The translations under genes and the position numbers were made by a program. 64,000 nt of DNA from Algoriphagus zhangzhouensis. GTDB lineage: Bacteria > Bacteroidota > Bacteroidia > Cytophagales > Cyclobacteriaceae. Within the stretch, counting starts at the first letter, position 1; each line of letters opens with the position of its first letter. Under the pieces are notes generated by a model, which saw only the letters and a program-made list of their open reading frames with translations, did not search any database and was not told where the DNA came from. Below are positions 34,609 to 43,395 of the stretch, piece by piece. The stretch is taken from the NCBI RefSeq assembly GCF_900148515.1, contig NZ_FRXN01000001.1, forward strand, positions 1,178,001 through 1,242,000. The letters run 5' to 3'.

Positions 34609-36204
34609 ATGAAACCAATCACCAGAAGAGGAATTCAATTCTTTCTTATCCAATTTTTTGCATTAATTTTCACAATATCACCTAAGGTTGTTCTAGCCCA
34701 GAACCAAGATGAAAAACCAAGGATCATAATCACTGCTGATCCAGAGCTAGACGATAACAATTCCCTTATTCGATTAATCATGTATAGTTCAGACCTAAAC
34801 ATCGAAGGACTGATCTATGCAAGCAGCCAGTTCCATTGGAAGGGCGATGGCAAAGGAACCAAATGGTTTGTGCCCGGAAGAGAATATGATCGATTCGGAA
34901 TGGGGGATTGCCCATGTGAATCTTGGAGATGGGCAGAAGATGAAAGGTTCATTCATGATATCGTGGAGGCCTATGAGGCTGTTTATCCCAACTTAAAGGT
35001 GCACAATTCAGAATACCCTGAACCTAGCTATTTCAAATCAAAAATCCGGTATGGAAACATAGAATTTGACGGAGACTTCAGTGAAGACAGCCCTGGTTCA
35101 GAATTAATCAGAGAAGCCATTTTAGACAATAAACCTGGTCCGCTTTTCATCACAGCCTGGGGAGGTGCAAGCACCATCGCTCGGGCATTGAAAGTCATCC
35201 AAGATCAATACGAATTCACTACGGACTGGCCTGCTATCCAAGATAAAATTTCCAGAAAAGTCATCCTCCTTCTATCAGGGGATCAGGATGACACTTATGC
35301 CACTTACATTCTTCCAAACTGGCCAAAAATTGATGCACGCCGATTCCGACAAGGTCCGCATTATGCCTATGGTGCTCAAATCAATGCTAGTCCAGAAAAT
35401 GCACCCTTTCTTACTCCTGATTGGATGAAGGCCAACATTAGTGACAGAGGTCCTTTGGGAGAACTTTATAGAGTTTGGGGAGATGGGAAACAGATGGTAG
35501 AAGGAGATAAAGTTGACTACTTTGGATTTTCCGGTCTTACAAATGATGAATTAAAGCAGAAAGGCTATTTCGTTTGGCTCCCTGTTCAGGCAAAGGGCTC
35601 TTGGTTGGGAGAAGGTGATAACCATACCTTTATGAATATGCTAGGTAATGGGCTTAGGGCTTATGAAAAAGGATATTACGGAGGCTGGGGTGGAAGAGAA
35701 ATCAAAACTCAGATAAGGGAAACCATCACAGCAATGGCATCTCAAGGATCAGCTGAGGATATGGCTGCACAACTGTCCTCTCTGAACTCATCCAATGATG
35801 AGCTTCAAGAATTCCCTAATTTCTTTCCTGCCGCACAACGGGATTTTGCCGAAAGACTGAAATGGTCAGTTACATCGAATTTTAAGTATGCAAACCATAT
35901 TCCTGTTATTGAAATCGAAGGTCCTTTGACTTTGGTGGCAACACCGGGTCAAACACTAAAAATCCATGCAAAAGTTACTGATCCAGATGGGGATCAAACC
36001 CAGATCAAATGGATACAAATGCCTACTACTTCATTTGAAGGAAATATTGAATTTTTGAATGATGAAGGAAGTTTGGGCGAGATAAAAATTCCTGAATCTG
36101 CCATTCCAGGGCAATCAGTTCACATGGTAGCGGTTGCTTCTGATCAGACTTCTACCCCACTAACCGCTTACAAAAGAGTGATTATCCTGATTAAAACACC
36201 TTAA
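34609..36204 (+). CDS. DUF1593 (nucleoside-hydrolase-like) secreted protein
   Basis: A 531-aa exported protein (signal peptide ending near VVLAQ). The N-terminal domain has the nucleoside-hydrolase-like opening RIIITADPELDDNNSLIRL with an Asp cluster for Ca2+ binding, and FITAWGGASTIARAL later. The C-terminal 110 residues form an Ig-like domain (LVATPGQTLKIHAKVTDPDGD). The family is often annotated as Sde182-like cellulose-binding protein. It probably acts on a glycoside in the periplasm or outside the cell; the substrate is unknown. Confidence 0.85.
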   Translation: MKPITRRGIQFFLIQFFALIFTISPKVVLAQNQDEKPRIIITADPELDDNNSLIRLIMYSSDLNIEGLIYASSQFHWKGDGKGTKWFVPGREYDRFGMGDCPCESWRWAEDERFIHDIVEAYEAVYPNLKVHNSEYPEPSYFKSKIRYGNIEFDGDFSEDSPGSELIREAILDNKPGPLFITAWGGASTIARALKVIQDQYEFTTDWPAIQDKISRKVILLLSGDQDDTYATYILPNWPKIDARRFRQGPHYAYGAQINASPENAPFLTPDWMKANISDRGPLGELYRVWGDGKQMVEGDKVDYFGFSGLTNDELKQKGYFVWLPVQAKGSWLGEGDNHTFMNMLGNGLRAYEKGYYGGWGGREIKTQIRETITAMASQGSAEDMAAQLSSLNSSNDELQEFPNFFPAAQRDFAERLKWSVTSNFKYANHIPVIEIEGPLTLVATPGQTLKIHAKVTDPDGDQTQIKWIQMPTTSFEGNIEFLNDEGSLGEIKIPESAIPGQSVHMVAVASDQTSTPLTAYKRVIILIKTP

Positions 36205-36237
36205 AATGATATTCTGATTGATCCGAAAGAATTCGGT

Positions 36238-36867
36238 TTAGGCGACTTTCGGATCAATTTTATAAACACAGCGAGTCCCTTCACCAAGGATATATTCGAC
36301 TCGTTGGATTTGATAATCAGCACCCAAGAGTTCTCTGAAATTTTTTAATTCGGATCTACAAAACAATTGACATTCCTTGGCAGCAGCGCAAATTGGACAA
36401 TGGTTTTCAATTAAAAAATAACTTCCATCCTCTTTTTTCCACTCAGCCATGTAGCCTTCTTCACTTCGTTTCTCAGCCAACACAGAAAGTTTCTTTTCCA
36501 AGGTTTTCTCTTGATCCATCTGTTGAGAGTATAGCTTATAAGTATGAGACTCTCTATCATTAATTAAAAGATCCAGCGCATTTTCTCCCAATAGATTTTT
36601 AATGGATTTGAGAAGTTGAACCGTAATCAGGGCATGGGAGTCCGGGAATCTGGCAAACCCTTTTTCGGTAAGGGAAAATAAAACAACGGGTCGGCCTACT
36701 CCTTCTTTCTTAATCTCTTGTTTCAACAGCCCCTCTGCCTCCATTTTCATCAGATGCTTTCTCGCTCCCTCCTTTGTAATAGAAAACTCATCAGCAATTT
36801 GCTGGGCATTCCCATTTCCTCTCATTTTCAAAAACATCAATATTCGATCTTGAATTTCCTTCTTCAT
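36238..36867 (-). CDS. SufR-like Fe-S cluster-sensing transcriptional regulator
   Basis: A 209-aa winged-helix protein (DRILMFLKMRGNGNAQQIADE, then ITKEGARKHLMKMEAEGLL). The C-terminal domain has ENHCPICAAAKECQLFCRSEL, with a C-x12-C spacing like cyanobacterial SufR plus two extra Cys, and a last Cys in GEGTRCVYKI. These Cys probably bind an Fe-S cluster sensing iron or oxidative stress. It is divergent from superoxide dismutase. A CAAC-N6-GTTG operator-like repeat lies between them, over the sod promoter. A TACCTTTG -7 box for this gene is at 36908-36901. Confidence 0.82.
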   Translation of the reverse strand: MKKEIQDRILMFLKMRGNGNAQQIADEFSITKEGARKHLMKMEAEGLLKQEIKKEGVGRPVVLFSLTEKGFARFPDSHALITVQLLKSIKNLLGENALDLLINDRESHTYKLYSQQMDQEKTLEKKLSVLAEKRSEEGYMAEWKKEDGSYFLIENHCPICAAAKECQLFCRSELKNFRELLGADYQIQRVEYILGEGTRCVYKIDPKVA

Positions 36868-36900
36868 AAATCAATAAAATGTTGGTTTTCACTACCCTTT

Positions 36901-36908
36901 CAAAGGTA
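36901..36908 (-). promoter_or_regulatory. Putative -7 box of the SufR-like gene
   Basis: TACCTTTG on the minus strand fits TAnnTTTG, 34 bp upstream of the ATG. No -33 TTG at standard spacing is apparent. Confidence 0.45.
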
Positions 36909-36988
36909 AATAATTTCTATCAGATATAGAAAACATCAATAAACGCTGATTTTCAATGTTTTGTAAAGATAGTACAATAATAATAAAC

Positions 36989-37002
36989 CAACCATAAAGT
37001 TG
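36989..37002. promoter_or_regulatory. CAAC-N6-GTTG operator-like repeat
   Basis: CAAC-CATAAA-GTTG has exactly the form reported for cyanobacterial SufR binding sites. It overlaps the TTG (37000-37002) that would be the -33 element of the sod promoter, so binding here should block sod transcription. Confidence 0.65.
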
Positions 37003-37030
37003 TTTTATTATTCATAAGACCCTACATTTG
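37000..37030 (+). promoter_or_regulatory. Promoter of superoxide dismutase
   Basis: TTG (37000-37002), 20 bp, then TACATTTG (37023-37030) matches the Bacteroidota -33/-7 pattern and ends 30 bp before the sod ATG. Confidence 0.7.
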
Positions 37031-37060
37031 TATCAGTAATCATTCTAAACCAAAACAAAA

Positions 37061-37684
37061 ATGAGCAAGTTTGAACTACCGGCATTACCTTATGCCTACG
37101 AGGCTCTAGAGCCACATTTCGATCAGGAAACAATGACAATACACCATACCAAGCATCATCAGGCTTATGTAAACAACCTGAATGCAGCATTGGAAGGGAA
37201 AGAGGGAGCAGATAAGTCACTGGAAGAAATTCTAGCTTCTGTGAGCACATATGGTCCTGCTGTCAGAAACAACGGCGGAGGTCACTACAATCACAGCCTT
37301 TTTTGGTCCATCCTTTCTCCAACTCCTCAAAGCGAACCGAGTGGAGATTTGGCAGAAGCGATCACCAAGACTTTTGGTTCTTTGGAAGATTTGAAAGCAG
37401 AAGTTAAAAAAGCCGGCATGGGTCAATTTGGATCAGGTTGGGCTTGGTTGATCGTTAAGCACAGTGGATCATTGGCTGTAACAGCAACTCCTAATCAGGA
37501 CAATCCATTAATGGACACTCAAACTACTGACAAAGGATTCCCAATTTTGGGTATTGATGTTTGGGAGCACGCCTATTATTTGAAATACCAAAACAAAAGA
37601 CCTGATTACCTTGACGCATTCTGGTCAGTTTTGAATTGGAAAGCGGTAGAGAAAAATTACACAGAAGCTTTAGCTAAAATCTAA
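37061..37684 (+). CDS. sodA: Superoxide dismutase, Fe/Mn type
   Basis: A 207-aa cytoplasmic enzyme that converts superoxide to oxygen and hydrogen peroxide. Metal ligands are visible: H28 in [12 protein letters not shown]78 in [10 protein letters not shown], and the Asp and His of [20 protein letters not shown]. The GGGHYNH block does not by itself settle Fe versus Mn. Full length with no signal peptide. It has its own promoter overlapped by a SufR-type inverted repeat, and is divergent from the SufR-like regulator, suggesting control by iron or Fe-S status. Confidence 0.95.
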   Translation: MSKFELPALPYAYEALEPHFDQETMTIHHTKHHQAYVNNLNAALEGKEGADKSLEEILASVSTYGPAVRNNGGGHYNHSLFWSILSPTPQSEPSGDLAEAITKTFGSLEDLKAEVKKAGMGQFGSGWAWLIVKHSGSLAVTATPNQDNPLMDTQTTDKGFPILGIDVWEHAYYLKYQNKRPDYLDAFWSVLNWKAVEKNYTEALAKI

Positions 37685-37738
37685 GTTTAAATTCATTGCG
37701 GCGTTGGTGAATCACGGTTACCAAACCATGACAAATTG

Positions 37739-38254
37739 ATGGACTCAGAAGATTTAATTCGGGATCCTGCAAACAAGGGTCTACTTTCTATTGATTTATT
37801 GGATTTCTTTCCTTCCCTAAAAGTGATTGAGTTGGACGTTTCATCGCTTTTCTATCTTGGATTGATCGTAAAGGAGAAAGAATTCAAAGAAGCTTTGGCA
37901 AAGCTAGACCCCACTAGTTTAAAACAACAGGCTGTTGCTTTAGTTTGTAGTGCAGATACCATAATCCCTACCTGGGTCTATATGATGCTTTCTGAAAAAC
38001 TGCACACCAATGCCGCATATTTTGACTGGAAGGGAAAGTCTGATATTGAATTGGACCTATGGAAACAAAATCTACAGCGTTTCGATTTTGAAACCTATAG
38101 AAACAAAAAAGTAGTCATCAAGGCCAATCCAAACATCCCTCCTTCTATCTATATTGAAGCAGGAAGATTGCTTTCTCCGATTGTCCAATCTTTGATGATG
38201 GGAGACATTGGGCTTCCCAAAGTAATATTTAAGAGAAAAACCCATTCAACATGA
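37739..38254 (+). CDS. DUF2480 family protein
   Basis: About 171 aa from the ATG at 37739. Bacteroidota-specific DUF2480 features: LLSIDLLDFFPSLKVIELDVSSLFYLGLIVKEKEFKEAL at the start, the VALVCSADTIIPTWVYMML core, and KVVIKANPNIPPSIYIEAGRLLSPIVQSLMMGD at the end. The function is unknown; homologues are usually encoded next to Fe-S or sulfur-metabolism genes. The ATGA overlap with the FMN reductase gene shows coupling. It lies 54 bp after sod, without an obvious terminator, so it may share the sod transcript. Confidence 0.88.
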   Translation: MDSEDLIRDPANKGLLSIDLLDFFPSLKVIELDVSSLFYLGLIVKEKEFKEALAKLDPTSLKQQAVALVCSADTIIPTWVYMMLSEKLHTNAAYFDWKGKSDIELDLWKQNLQRFDFETYRNKKVVIKANPNIPPSIYIEAGRLLSPIVQSLMMGDIGLPKVIFKRKTHST

Positions 38255-38808
38255 GTGTATTGATATTTAACGGTACGATGGATTCACGACCGGAATCCAT
38301 AGCCGGTATCCTTGCAAACTACCTGACCCAAAAACTGGATCAGAAAGGAATTGACTCAGAAACGTTCCATTTATCTGAAAGTGGAATCCCTTTGTTTGAT
38401 ACGACATTAAACAGGACCCCAAAGGGAGTGGAAATTATGAATGCAAAGTTTCAGGATGCAGATGCACACATTTGGTTATCTCCTTTATATCATGGAAGTA
38501 TTCCAGGGGTCATGAAAAACTGCCTCGATTGGATGGAACTCACCTCAAAAAACATCAGACCTTACCTGAGCGATAAAATTGTTGGAATGGTATGCTGGGC
38601 TGATGGAGTTCAGGCGATGCAAGGAATCAATGCCATGGAAGCTATTGCAAAGTCACTTCGAGCCTGGCCCGTTCCCTACTCCGTCCCCTTACAAAGAGCC
38701 AGCTTAATTCATCCTGAATTACCCTTATCTCTTTCTCAGGAAACTGAAACTAAATTAAACCTGCTTCTGGAGCTGACAGCAGGAAGGAAAATTCAAAAGA
38801 CACAATAG
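38251..38808 (+). CDS. NADPH-dependent FMN reductase family protein
   Basis: A 185-aa flavodoxin-like reductase. The phosphate loop region is LIFNGTMDSRPESIA, followed by the HIWLSPLYHGSIPGVMKNCLDWM block typical of the FMN_red/azoreductase family (SPEYHGSxPGxLKNALDW). It transfers electrons from NAD(P)H to flavin or quinone-like acceptors. It overlaps the DUF2480 gene by 4 bp and ends in an intrinsic terminator, closing a possible sod-DUF2480-reductase unit. Confidence 0.87.
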   Translation: MSVLIFNGTMDSRPESIAGILANYLTQKLDQKGIDSETFHLSESGIPLFDTTLNRTPKGVEIMNAKFQDADAHIWLSPLYHGSIPGVMKNCLDWMELTSKNIRPYLSDKIVGMVCWADGVQAMQGINAMEAIAKSLRAWPVPYSVPLQRASLIHPELPLSLSQETETKLNLLLELTAGRKIQKTQ

Positions 38809-38828
38809 GAGCATATCCCACCCCCTCC

Positions 38829-38869
38829 AACCCAGAGTACCAGCACTCTGGGTTTATTTTTGATTTTTT
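38829..38869 (+). terminator. Intrinsic terminator
   Basis: AACCCAGAGT pairs with ACTCTGGGTT around a 6-base loop and is followed by T-rich sequence. Confidence 0.85.
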
Positions 38870-38881
38870 GTAATTTGAAGC

Positions 38882-39457
38882 ATGGAAATTAAAAGTTCAA
38901 CACTTTTTGAAATCCCTCTCAGCGAGGAAGAAGCAAAGGCTATCGATGAATTGATTCCTATCAAGACCTTTCCAAAAGGAACTGTTTTGTTGAAACAAGG
39001 TCAAATTGCCAAAGACTCCTACTTCAACTTAAAAGGCTTGGTCAGACTTTATTACCTAATCGATGGAGAAGAAAAGACCATTCAGTTTTTTACCGAAGGA
39101 GATCCTATCGCTTCCCTATCCAGCTACCACCATCAGACACCTTCTCCGCATTATTTGGAATGTGTCGAAGACTGTACCTTGACCATTCTCAACTTTGAAA
39201 AGGAGCAGGAGTTAATCAAAAAGGTACCTGCATTTGAATCAATTTGTAGGATTTCCATCGAACAGGAATTTGGCAAAAACCAGGAAGTTCTGGCCAATTA
39301 CATGATCAAATCCCCTGAACAGAGATATCTCGATCTTCAAAACGAAAGACCAGAATTATTGAATCGTGTTCCCCAATATATTCTAGCTTCCTACCTTGGT
39401 GTCAAGCCCGAATCCTTGAGCCGAATTAGAAAACGACTGACTGAAAAAAGGGTCTGA
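38882..39457 (+). CDS. Crp/Fnr-family transcriptional regulator
   Basis: A 191-aa protein with an N-terminal cyclic-nucleotide-binding-like beta barrel (FPKGTVLLKQGQIAKDSYFNLKGLVRLYY, EEKTIQFFTEGDPI) and a C-terminal winged helix (ERYLDLQ-type helix, then QYILASYLGVKPESLSRIRKRL). It lacks Cys residues for an Fe-S cluster and an obvious cAMP phosphate-binding Arg cassette, so the effector is unknown. The last 75 bp overlap the convergent oxidoreductase gene, tail to tail. Confidence 0.88.
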   Translation: MEIKSSTLFEIPLSEEEAKAIDELIPIKTFPKGTVLLKQGQIAKDSYFNLKGLVRLYYLIDGEEKTIQFFTEGDPIASLSSYHHQTPSPHYLECVEDCTLTILNFEKEQELIKKVPAFESICRISIEQEFGKNQEVLANYMIKSPEQRYLDLQNERPELLNRVPQYILASYLGVKPESLSRIRKRLTEKRV

Positions 39458-40417
39458 ATTCTCAACTCGAATTGCAACATTACCAGCTTTCCTTCCTTTT
39501 TGCACATAATCATGGGCGGCAGGTAGTTCCTCGAATGTATAAATTCTATCTATATGAGGACGAATGAATCCTTTTGCCAAAAGCTTTTGAATTCGAGACA
39601 AATCTTCTTGATATTGATTTCCTATCCCTAAAATGATCTGTCTGCTATCCTTTAGGATTTTCCCTTTTGCCCAATCTACGTAATCAGAACCAGCAGCATC
39701 AATAGCGATATAAACACCTGTTGAAACCAAGCAGTGTTTTAATTCTTGAAATGAGGTTTTTCCAACTGCATTGACTATCAAATCATAGTTTTCTAAGTTG
39801 CTTTCTAAGTCTTCTAGATCGTAAGCAATTACTTTGTCCGCTCCCATTCTTTTCACCCAATTGGCATTCTTGGAGCTGCAAACTCCTGTAACATGAGCGT
39901 TTTCCAATTTAAGTAACTGAAGAATAGCAGATCCAACAGAACCTGAAATCCCATGAATCAAAACCTTCATATTGGGTTTTACATTAACTTTTTTCAAAAA
40001 ATCATAGGCTGTCATATAACCAACTGGAACCACAGCTGCTTCCTCAAAACTGACTCCTTCAGGAATCTTCTCCATCGCTTTATCAGAATCTATCAACATA
40101 TATTCCGAATAAGTACCTGACTCCAAACCGGTTCCACCAAAAATTTTATCTCCTTGTTTCCATCCTTTTACTTCCTCTCCCACTTGTTCTACCACTCCTG
40201 CATATTCATGTCCCAAAACAGGATTCTTAGGTTTGAACAAACCAGCAAACAAACGAATTGCAAAAGGCTTTCCACTCCTGATTCTCCAATCCCCTGCAGT
40301 TACAGAGGTTGCAATAACTCTAACCAGTATCTCATTTGATTTTGGTGTTGGCTTAGGAAGTTCCTGCATATTCAACACTGAAGCTTCCCCGTATTTTTTA
40401 AAAGTAAATGCTTTCAT
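39383..40417 (-). CDS. Medium-chain dehydrogenase/reductase (quinone-oxidoreductase type)
   Basis: A 344-aa MDR enzyme. GroES-like N-terminus (MKAFTFKKYGEASVLNM, LVRVIATSVTAGDWRIRSG, GHEYAGVVEQVGEEVKGWKQGDKIFG), then a Rossmann domain with VLIHGISGSVGSAILQLLK and NAVGKTSFQELK. No zinc ligands are seen, so it is probably a zinc-free NADPH-dependent quinone or enone reductase. The last 25 codons (after IRVEN) overlap the Crp-family gene in antisense, which suggests extension of the frame by loss of an earlier stop. A TAGTTTTG -7 box lies at 40450-40443 on the minus strand. Confidence 0.88.
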   Translation of the reverse strand: MKAFTFKKYGEASVLNMQELPKPTPKSNEILVRVIATSVTAGDWRIRSGKPFAIRLFAGLFKPKNPVLGHEYAGVVEQVGEEVKGWKQGDKIFGGTGLESGTYSEYMLIDSDKAMEKIPEGVSFEEAAVVPVGYMTAYDFLKKVNVKPNMKVLIHGISGSVGSAILQLLKLENAHVTGVCSSKNANWVKRMGADKVIAYDLEDLESNLENYDLIVNAVGKTSFQELKHCLVSTGVYIAIDAAGSDYVDWAKGKILKDSRQIILGIGNQYQEDLSRIQKLLAKGFIRPHIDRIYTFEELPAAHDYVQKGRKAGNVAIRVENSDPFFSQSFSNSAQGFGLDTKVGS

Positions 40418-40442
40418 GATGTTTTGTTTTTGATTGATGACT

Positions 40443-40450
40443 CAAAACTA
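40443..40450 (-). promoter_or_regulatory. Putative -7 box of the MDR gene
   Basis: TAGTTTTG on the minus strand fits TAnnTTTG, 26 bp upstream of the ATG. A TTTG at 40470-40467 could be a closely spaced -33 (16 bp). Confidence 0.4.
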
Positions 40451-40586
40451 GAAAGCACAAGGTTCCCAAAAATTGACTTGGGTTAAGATCGTCAAAAAGT
40501 CAAAAAAGAAGGTCCCATCACTTCTTAACCGAAGTCAATGTGTACGAAGCAAATACCCTCTAAACTTGTACAAAAATCAACTAGCT

Positions 40587-41279
40587 ATGAAATCATTTAG
40601 TCGAAAAAATCAATGTTTATCTGCTGGAATACTATATCTCATAGTAATATTTACTGGACTTTTCAGCGAATTGGGAGTTAGAGAAGCATTTTTCAGCCAA
40701 GATCAAATTTCAAATACGATTCAAAATTGGGAATCAAGTTCATTCTTTCTTAGAATGGGAATCGCTTCTGACATGGTCATGGTATTGGCAGACATCGGAT
40801 TGGCTTGGGTATTTTGGGTTTTGTTTAGAAAGGACTTCCCAGAGCTTTCCATATTAGCCGCATCCTTCAGGATTGTTCAAGCTGCTATGATCGGCTCAAA
40901 TCTGAATAATCTCATCAAGGTTATCCTAGCACCAATAGATTCTATCACTCTAAACACACTGTATTCTAGTATGGAAGCTCATAGAATGGGGTATCTTATG
41001 TCAGGAATTCCTTTTGGAGTGTGTTGTATTTTATTGGCATTTATGATGGTAAAAAGCTCATGGTTTTCAAAAATCCTTGGTTGGATGGTTGGAATTGCTG
41101 GAATCGCCTACCTTGTAGATTCTTTCACCCAACTCCTATTTCCAGCTTATGGAAATCTCACCGAAATCTTAATATTGAGCACTGCAGTAATTACTGAACT
41201 TACTTTATGTATTTATCTGCTTTGGAATGGGATAAAAAAGAGTGCGAATGAAATTTCACCTTTCGAACCAACAATATGA
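40587..41279 (+). CDS. DUF4386 membrane protein
   Basis: About 230 aa from the ATG at 40587; the open frame reaches back to 40473, but that extension is basic and unlikely. Six hydrophobic segments are visible, with the DUF4386 pattern AGILYLIVIFTGLFSEL near the start and GYLMSGIPFGVCCILLAFMMV later. The function is unknown. It overlaps the next membrane-protein gene by ATGA, so the two form a translationally coupled pair. Confidence 0.82.
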   Translation: MKSFSRKNQCLSAGILYLIVIFTGLFSELGVREAFFSQDQISNTIQNWESSSFFLRMGIASDMVMVLADIGLAWVFWVLFRKDFPELSILAASFRIVQAAMIGSNLNNLIKVILAPIDSITLNTLYSSMEAHRMGYLMSGIPFGVCCILLAFMMVKSSWFSKILGWMVGIAGIAYLVDSFTQLLFPAYGNLTEILILSTAVITELTLCIYLLWNGIKKSANEISPFEPTI

Positions 41280-41740
41280 CTTTAGCAGCTTATATACTCA
41301 AAAGAAATGGTGTGCCTATGGGTGCTCCTGACTCTCTTCGAAATATGCTTACGCGTTCATTGGGGGCCAAAGATTTTCGAACATTCTGGAATTATTGGAA
41401 TCCTATTTTCGGATATTTCTTAGCATACAAAATCTTTAAACCATTAAAAAAGGTAAGTTCCGAAGGGATTGCGTTGCTTCTAACCTTTGTTTTTTGCGGT
41501 GGAATCCATGATTTGGTCACTTTACTTTATCGGGGAGAAACCAGCTTTCTATTCTCCTGGTGGTTTGCCTTTATGGGGCTGGCTATTCTATTTACAGATT
41601 TCCTAGGAGTGAATTTTGCTAGCAAAGTCTGGTGGATACGTGCAAGTAGCAACCTCTTTTTGATTGGAATTTGCTGTTTGGGAGCCTATGCAATCAAAAA
41701 TTATTTCGGAGTAAGTATACAGTTGAGCAACCTATTTTAG
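41276..41740 (+). CDS. Small multi-pass membrane protein, MBOAT/wax-synthase-like fragment
   Basis: A 154-aa protein with four hydrophobic segments. The region FRTFWNYWNPIFGYFLAYKIFKPLKK followed by FVFCGGIHDLVTLLYRG resembles the conserved part of membrane-bound O-acyltransferases (a FW-x-W block and a Gly-His motif). It is only about a third of a normal MBOAT length, so activity as a free enzyme is doubtful. It overlaps DUF4386 by four bases and meets the pyruvate-kinase-like gene tail to tail (4-bp overlap). Confidence 0.6.
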   Translation: MTLAAYILKRNGVPMGAPDSLRNMLTRSLGAKDFRTFWNYWNPIFGYFLAYKIFKPLKKVSSEGIALLLTFVFCGGIHDLVTLLYRGETSFLFSWWFAFMGLAILFTDFLGVNFASKVWWIRASSNLFLIGICCLGAYAIKNYFGVSIQLSNLF

Positions 41741-43215
41741 TGGTTCAGACTTTGATCCAATTGATTTAAAAATTCACCAGCGATTTTCAAAGGTCTGAAG
41801 ATCAACCTATTCTTCATTTTTAAGGAATGTGTTCTTATAGCAATTTCTTTGAGGGAATTGAGAACCTCCAAAGTATGATCTCCTTTATTAATCATGACGC
41901 ATTCCGCCATCACAGCATGTCCAGCATCTGTAATTTCTGCTCTGGAAGCCACTCCTGATTTATGGAGGTTTTCCAAGACTTGTGTGGCCCAAATAGTAGG
42001 CACATGTGCAGCCTCACAAAGCCATGAAATCTCTTCCTGAATCTCAACCAGCCGTTCAAAACCAATTTCAACTGCCAGATCCCCTCGAGCAATCATAACT
42101 CCAAACCAAGGTGATTTCATTCCTTCAAGCAATAAATCTGGAAGATGATTGACAGCATCTTTTGTCTCTATTTTTAGAATTATAGCTGGGGTATTGGGCG
42201 AAATCTTCTCCATTTCACCTTTTAATAACTGAAGATCTGTTGGCCTCTGAACAAAGGAAAAACCGACGGTATCTGCATGCTTCACTACAAAAGGCAGGCA
42301 TTCTCGATCAAACTCAGTCAATGCAGGAATAGAGAGGATTGTATCAGGAAAATTAATTCCTTTCTCTGCCTTAAGTCGATCCTTTTTGGAAGAATTCCTT
42401 AGAATAAGCAATTGAGCATTCCCATCTTCTAATTTTTCAACTTTAGCCTCAATCAAACCATCATCAATGAATACTAAATCTCCAATTTTAAGTACTTGAA
42501 CCACTCCTTTCTCATTTGGACTAATTACAATATCTTTTTCAGAAAATCCTTTTCCAGAGTCCGACAACCAGATTTTATCGCCGGTTTTAACTTTCACCCT
42601 TCCCTTTTCTTTCCCCTTTTTCAATAGATTGGTTCTAATTTTTGGTCCTGCGAGGTCCATGTGGATTTTACAAGGAATTCCTGATTGCTCGGATTCCTCC
42701 CGAATTAATTCGATGATCTTTTCCCACTTCTTTTCATCATCATGAGCGCAATTGATTCTTGCTATCCCCATCCCTTTTTCCAACAATTTTCGAATCAATT
42801 TTCTCTCCCCTAAAAAGCCTGAATCTATCGTAACCATCACAGAAGAAGACCAGCCTTTTTGAGGCTTTCCAAACAACTCAGCGCTTGCATTTCGGATTTT
42901 TGATTGTCCTGATTCTATCGTTTCCTTTTGATTTTCTAGAAAATCCTGTCCCAATCTTTCAAGGGTAACTTGAATTTGGCGATGGATATGACTTTCGCTA
43001 CTAGCCAAAGAAGAGAGTCCATTTTTGTGCAAAAGCAATTGAAGGTGCTGAATATCTGTTTTTCGAAGAATCAGATATTTCAAAAAATTTTCAGCAGAAC
43101 TTTTATGATTGAGATGAATGGTTTTCAATAGCTTTTTGTAAACCTGATCAACATGACTCATTTCACTTTCAAGCTTGATTAAACCTTCTCTAATTTCATC
43201 CAAATCTTGGTTCAT
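41737..43215 (-). CDS. Atypical pyruvate-kinase-family protein
   Basis: A 492-aa protein. About 110 N-terminal residues are an unrelated helical extension. The TIM barrel then shows pyruvate-kinase blocks: ARINCAHDDEKKW (in place of xRxNxSHG), HMDLAGPKIRTNLL, ILKIETKDAVNHL (catalytic Lys and metal Glu), MIARGDLAVEIGFERL, and ATQVLENLHKSGVASRAEI. The B domain is present. It stops right after the last barrel helix, so the C-terminal allosteric domain of standard enzymes is absent. Such PK-like proteins may use PEP with altered regulation; activity is unproven. Confidence 0.8.
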   Translation of the reverse strand: MNQDLDEIREGLIKLESEMSHVDQVYKKLLKTIHLNHKSSAENFLKYLILRKTDIQHLQLLLHKNGLSSLASSESHIHRQIQVTLERLGQDFLENQKETIESGQSKIRNASAELFGKPQKGWSSSVMVTIDSGFLGERKLIRKLLEKGMGIARINCAHDDEKKWEKIIELIREESEQSGIPCKIHMDLAGPKIRTNLLKKGKEKGRVKVKTGDKIWLSDSGKGFSEKDIVISPNEKGVVQVLKIGDLVFIDDGLIEAKVEKLEDGNAQLLILRNSSKKDRLKAEKGINFPDTILSIPALTEFDRECLPFVVKHADTVGFSFVQRPTDLQLLKGEMEKISPNTPAIILKIETKDAVNHLPDLLLEGMKSPWFGVMIARGDLAVEIGFERLVEIQEEISWLCEAAHVPTIWATQVLENLHKSGVASRAEITDAGHAVMAECVMINKGDHTLEVLNSLKEIAIRTHSLKMKNRLIFRPLKIAGEFLNQLDQSLNH

Positions 43216-43395
43216 GAGAATTTTATCTTCCGGTATACGTTATCTTTTAGAACAAATAATTGAGGTATTTAGATCTCCATATTTCTCCTTGTTCATCAGA
43301 AAGTTAAAAACTCTTTCTTAGAAAATTCATACTGATTTGAAGCGCTTTCTAAAAATGCTACGTCTCGGAGAGGAATTAAAACTTATACCAACAAA

